Shown one piece after another: positions 40,278-42,781 of a DNA stretch of 42,781 nt. The position numbers and the translations under genes were made by a program. The DNA comes from a virus. Location of the stretch: IMG/VR virus record IMGVR_UViG_3300020377_000003, positions 1 to 42,781 of that record. One strand, given 5' to 3'. The notes below the pieces were generated by a model. That model saw nothing but the letters and a program-made list of their open reading frames with translations. It was not told the origin of the DNA and did no database searches. The stretch's first letter is position 1. Each line of letters opens with the position of its first letter.

Positions 40278-42398
40278 AATAACAAATGTCCACCTGCCGT
40301 TAGTCTTCTTGTTGTTGTCTAAGACTAACTGCACTGTACCCCCGGACCAATGCACAGGCTCTTCATACATCATGTGCAATTTCTCAGCGTCCCGGGTAAA
40401 CATCCTGTCACCAGTCACCGTCCAGATGTCCACGTCTCTCATCTTGTCGTGTATCTCAGACAGCTTGGTAAAAGAACCGTAGCCCAGCTTATCGCCAAGC
40501 CTCTCTGCCAGCTCGGATGCAAACAGCTTATCGATTGCACCGTCCAACAAAACATTGGCAGCAGTTTGCTCATCGGTCAGCTCACATACTCCGATAGCAC
40601 TGCCTTCGCCCTCTTCCATTTCCTGACCCACCAACTGATACATGACTGGTGGTAATGGCTCACCCTCTCTGATTTTGCCTGTGTCCAAGACAACGTATCG
40701 TGATAGACCAAGCTCAAGTTTCTTTTGCTTCCATGCTTTGCGTTGTTCAGAATTGCGTGGCATCCAATGGCTAAGAGTGTAACCACAATCAAGAGCAGAA
40801 TAAATTGCACCAGAACCACGCCAAGCACTAGCGTCACCCCTGTACCAATCATCGTCCTTGTTCCTGTCTTTCGGTGTGTGGTGTGCATGAATGACAGCAG
40901 CTCCAGTCATTGACGATATTAAAATAAATGCCTTGGTCAGCATCCCTGCACTGACTGCGCTGTTCTCATCGACAGCCTCAGACAATGTAATGTAAGGGTC
41001 TAGGATAATAATCGCTGCGTCAACACGCCGGGCTTGGGCAACAATAGAGGCTATACTTTTCTGGTCCAGCTCAGGTGTGCCTATCTCATTTAAAGCTATC
41101 AGCCTTGCTGTTCCTTTGTCCTTGCCACGCACTACAATGTCTGCACTTTTCTTGTCATCGTGTTGCAGCATGACAGCTTTCAGTCTGCGTTTGATATCGT
41201 CAGCACGTTCCTCATTGGCAATCCACAAAGTCGCATGAGCCGTGTCTATTGGCGGTAGACCCATGCGCTTCGTGTTACCAACGGAGAGCGAGACAGCCAG
41301 AGCAGCTAGCCATCTCGTTTTCCCTACATTCGATGTACCGCCTAAAGACACTGTCGAACATCGGGGAACCATGCCGGGTATCACCCAGTCAATCGGATTT
41401 AATCTTTCTTGTCGTAAGCCCTGAGCATTCATTACCTGATACTCATCATCCACAAGAGCGTCAGCAACGTGGGCTTCGATATCATCTATTGTGGTTTCAC
41501 GTTGCACTCCTATCGGGCGTTGGGGTGCGTCCTTAAAAAATGCCTCGCCATCGCCTGTGATTTTATCGACTGCAATCTGTGGCACTTGCAGCTCTACTTT
41601 TCTGTTTGCACTTTCGACAAGGTCATCAATCTTGTTGAACCTGTCGAGCCAGTCATCATGTCGTTTGTGTCCAGCAGACTTTGCTGCACTGGTCAGCATG
41701 ATGTTCTTTAATATTGATACCTGCTCTACCTTGCTGAAACTGGACCCGTCATCATTACGTCTAGTCGGAAGCCGATAGGACAGTGTACGCAGCGCCGGGT
41801 ACAGGTCAGTGGCTGATGCTATGCGATTGATAAGGTCATCGTCTGTAGCCTCGTTAAATGACGATGTAGGCAATGCACCATTTGTGTAAGGTTGTTTGTT
41901 GTTCAGCACACTCATGGGAAACTCAAGCACCTTGTTATGCTTGTGTACCTCGTAGCCTTTTGTCGGTGGAAAGCAGATGTAACCAGAGCCATTGGCTTTG
42001 ATGTCCACACCGTCACGCAGTGTAGCCGGGAAACGATAACCATTGCCGGGATGCTTAAATATAAAATGCAAACCGCCAGACCGTGTCTTGTGGACTAACG
42101 TGCCGTGCAGCCAGCTCTGTTCTTTGACCCAGTCAAGCAGCTCCGGGTTCTTGTATGTGTCTACGTCAACACACAGCAGCCCGGACATCTCTCCCATGGG
42201 TACAGCTATCTCTTTAGCTAGCCTATGACTAAACAGCTTTTTAATTTCTCTTTTCTTTTGTGTGGCTACTTTGTAACCACCTTCCCCACGCCCTACGCCC
42301 AGCTCAGCATTTGACCAGCAAGGCTTTTTATTGTTCGTGGGAAATACGGGATACTGTCTTGCGACTAGCTCCGCATCTAGTACGATGTCTTTGCTCAT
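40248..42398 (-). CDS. Primase-helicase: primpol-type domain plus RecA-like helicase
   Basis: 716 residues. The N-terminal archaeo-eukaryotic-type primase/polymerase domain has DxD at D78/D80 (CVDVDTYK) and H111 in TRSGGLHFIF, followed by a PATLRDGVDIKANGSGYICFPP stretch, the usual bifunctional primase-polymerase pattern. The C-terminal RecA/RepA-like ATPase has Walker A GGTSNVGKT (K360) and Walker B AAIIILDPY (D467), then a HAHHTPKD motif. It should prime and unwind at the replication fork for the family A polymerase. AACAACGGAG precedes the ATG. It overlaps the preceding small gene by 71 bases. Confidence 0.92.
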   Translation of the reverse strand: MSKDIVLDAELVARQYPVFPTNNKKPCWSNAELGVGRGEGGYKVATQKKREIKKLFSHRLAKEIAVPMGEMSGLLCVDVDTYKNPELLDWVKEQSWLHGTLVHKTRSGGLHFIFKHPGNGYRFPATLRDGVDIKANGSGYICFPPTKGYEVHKHNKVLEFPMSVLNNKQPYTNGALPTSSFNEATDDDLINRIASATDLYPALRTLSYRLPTRRNDDGSSFSKVEQVSILKNIMLTSAAKSAGHKRHDDWLDRFNKIDDLVESANRKVELQVPQIAVDKITGDGEAFFKDAPQRPIGVQRETTIDDIEAHVADALVDDEYQVMNAQGLRQERLNPIDWVIPGMVPRCSTVSLGGTSNVGKTRWLAALAVSLSVGNTKRMGLPPIDTAHATLWIANEERADDIKRRLKAVMLQHDDKKSADIVVRGKDKGTARLIALNEIGTPELDQKSIASIVAQARRVDAAIIILDPYITLSEAVDENSAVSAGMLTKAFILISSMTGAAVIHAHHTPKDRNKDDDWYRGDASAWRGSGAIYSALDCGYTLSHWMPRNSEQRKAWKQKKLELGLSRYVVLDTGKIREGEPLPPVMYQLVGQEMEEGEGSAIGVCELTDEQTAANVLLDGAIDKLFASELAERLGDKLGYGSFTKLSEIHDKMRDVDIWTVTGDRMFTRDAEKLHMMYEEPVHWSGGTVQLVLDNNKKTNGRWTFVIAQAENKFTT

Positions 42399-42600
42399 AG
42401 ATTTTTCTCCGTTGTTTGTACCGTTCTAAATATTCACGGTTATTCATTTGCAACAGAGGTATCTTGATTTCCCATACAGCATCGACATCCAGACCACTGC
42501 CGTCACCCTTATAACATTGCTGCTGCTCAGGGGGTAACTGGGCAATCATGGATAGCCGCTGTTCTTTTTTGTCAGGCAAAAATAGTTTCAGAAAATTCAT
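42328..42600 (-). CDS. 90-residue protein, first gene of the leftward unit
   Basis: No family recognised. The N-terminus MNFLKLFLPDKKEQRLSM is amphipathic and the C-terminus is basic (ERYKQRRKIYEQRHRTR). The ATG at 42600 is preferred over an in-frame ATG 21 bases upstream, because ACGGAGAGGAG lies just before it. It overlaps the primase-helicase gene by 71 bases, so the two are translated together. It may help load or regulate the primase-helicase; this rests on position only. Confidence 0.65.
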   Translation of the reverse strand: MNFLKLFLPDKKEQRLSMIAQLPPEQQQCYKGDGSGLDVDAVWEIKIPLLQMNNREYLERYKQRRKIYEQRHRTRCGASRKTVSRISHEQ

Positions 42601-42630
42601 CGTAGCTCCTCTCCGTTGCATTTTTAAGAG

Positions 42631-42659
42631 ACTATACGAAAAAATAATTTAGTCAAACA
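42631..42659 (-). promoter_or_regulatory. Possible leftward promoter facing P1
   Basis: On the minus strand a -10-like TATAGT (42631-42636) has TTTGAC or GTTTGA 15-16 bases upstream (about 42652-42658). It lies about 30 bases upstream of the start at 42600. Spacing is short and the -35 imperfect, so this is tentative. It overlaps the CACTGAT/ATCAGTG inverted repeat, so one regulator could control both directions. Confidence 0.35.
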
Positions 42660-42672
42660 CTGATTAAATTAC

Positions 42673-42717
42673 TATCAGTGCTTGATAATTTAAGTCAGAG
42701 TGCTTATATTAATAGTG
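42673..42717 (+). promoter_or_regulatory. Rightward promoter P1 with dyad operator
   Basis: A -35 box TTGATA (42682-42687) and a -10 box TATATT (42705-42710) are 17 bases apart, a near-consensus sigma70 promoter. The -35 box lies inside the dyad TATCA-GTGCT-TGATA (42673-42687). A second inverted repeat, CACTGAT (42658-42664) and ATCAGTG (42674-42680), overlaps it and extends toward the leftward promoter. The same element stands before the genes at 5963 and 7755. It should fire the early rightward operon across the circle junction. The regulator is not identified. Confidence 0.82.
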
Positions 42718-42726
42718 TAAGTAATA

Positions 42727-42781
42727 ACCAACGGAGAAAATAATGACCGATTTAATTGTATCATCAGTACGCCCCTTCAAG
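42727..42781. repeat. 55-bp exact direct repeat, right copy, carrying a truncated second start of the first gene
   Basis: This copy joins the divergent promoter region (42601-42726) to the first rightward gene across the contig ends. It contains the ribosome binding site ACGGAG and the first 39 coding bases (42743-42781) of the gene complete at 17-865. That partial gene is an assembly duplicate, not a separate locus. Confidence 0.95.

Noticed and set aside
1-42781. tRNA genes, CRISPR arrays or integrase/attachment sites
   Set aside because: I saw no cloverleaf with a CCA end, no regularly spaced repeats and no recombinase-like product. A tRNA or CRISPR search was not possible here.

Overview
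The window reads as one complete, circularly assembled genome of a strictly lytic-looking tailed phage with short-tail (podovirus) morphogenesis genes. The first 55 bases recur exactly as the last 55 (1-55 = 42727-42781), so the unique genome is about 42.73 kb and the terminal repeat is most simply the overlap left when a circular contig is closed. I see no integrase, excisionase, repressor of a known family, tRNA, CRISPR array, insertion sequence or single-subunit RNA polymerase. GC looks to be in the mid-40s percent. GATC and GANTC appear to be missing from the whole sequence. Avoidance of GANTC, the CcrM site, points to an alphaproteobacterial host, probably marine given the small-protein repertoire. 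That host assignment is inference.

Layout: two transcription units diverge from an intergenic region at 42601-42726 (continuing to base 16) and converge at about 8655-8795. The rightward unit (17-8654) holds a papain-like peptidase candidate, an SNF2-type helicase, a Cas4/RecB-like PD-(D/E)XK nuclease, an unidentified 226-residue protein and a family A DNA polymerase. After these come small proteins (DUF6011-like zinc protein, coiled coil, DUF6378-like, a 58-residue basic protein, a zinc-ribbon protein) and an ArdC-type antirestriction protein. Three near-identical sigma70-like promoters, each with a TATCA-N5-TGATA dyad over the -35 box, precede the first gene, the DUF6011-like gene and the ArdC gene. 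They look like one regulon.

The leftward unit (42600 down to 8796) begins with a small protein and a primase-helicase. Next comes a repeat-rich leader with a small reading frame and competing hairpins, then a RuvC-like resolvase. A GIY-YIG/small-terminase fusion, tiny genes and the large terminase follow. The head module (GNAT protein, portal, Bbp19-like protein, scaffold, major capsid, Bbp16-like cement protein) resembles that of Bordetella phage BPP-1. Tail adaptor and nozzle follow, the nozzle with three repeated FCCH-like domains, then a second GNAT protein and three T7-like internal core genes. The last core gene encodes a 3210-residue protein filling over a fifth of the genome and containing an HEAGH zincin motif. 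Two adhesin genes (a T7 gp17-like fibre and a protein with RCC1 propeller repeats) and a lysis cassette (holin, M15 endopeptidase, small membrane proteins) close the unit.

Recurring themes are 1-base TAATG/TGATG stop-start overlaps, ribosome binding sites in a conserved ACGGAG leader, three G6C...GC6 hairpins, and at least five very small proteins sharing a KVKV(K/R)K-type basic motif.
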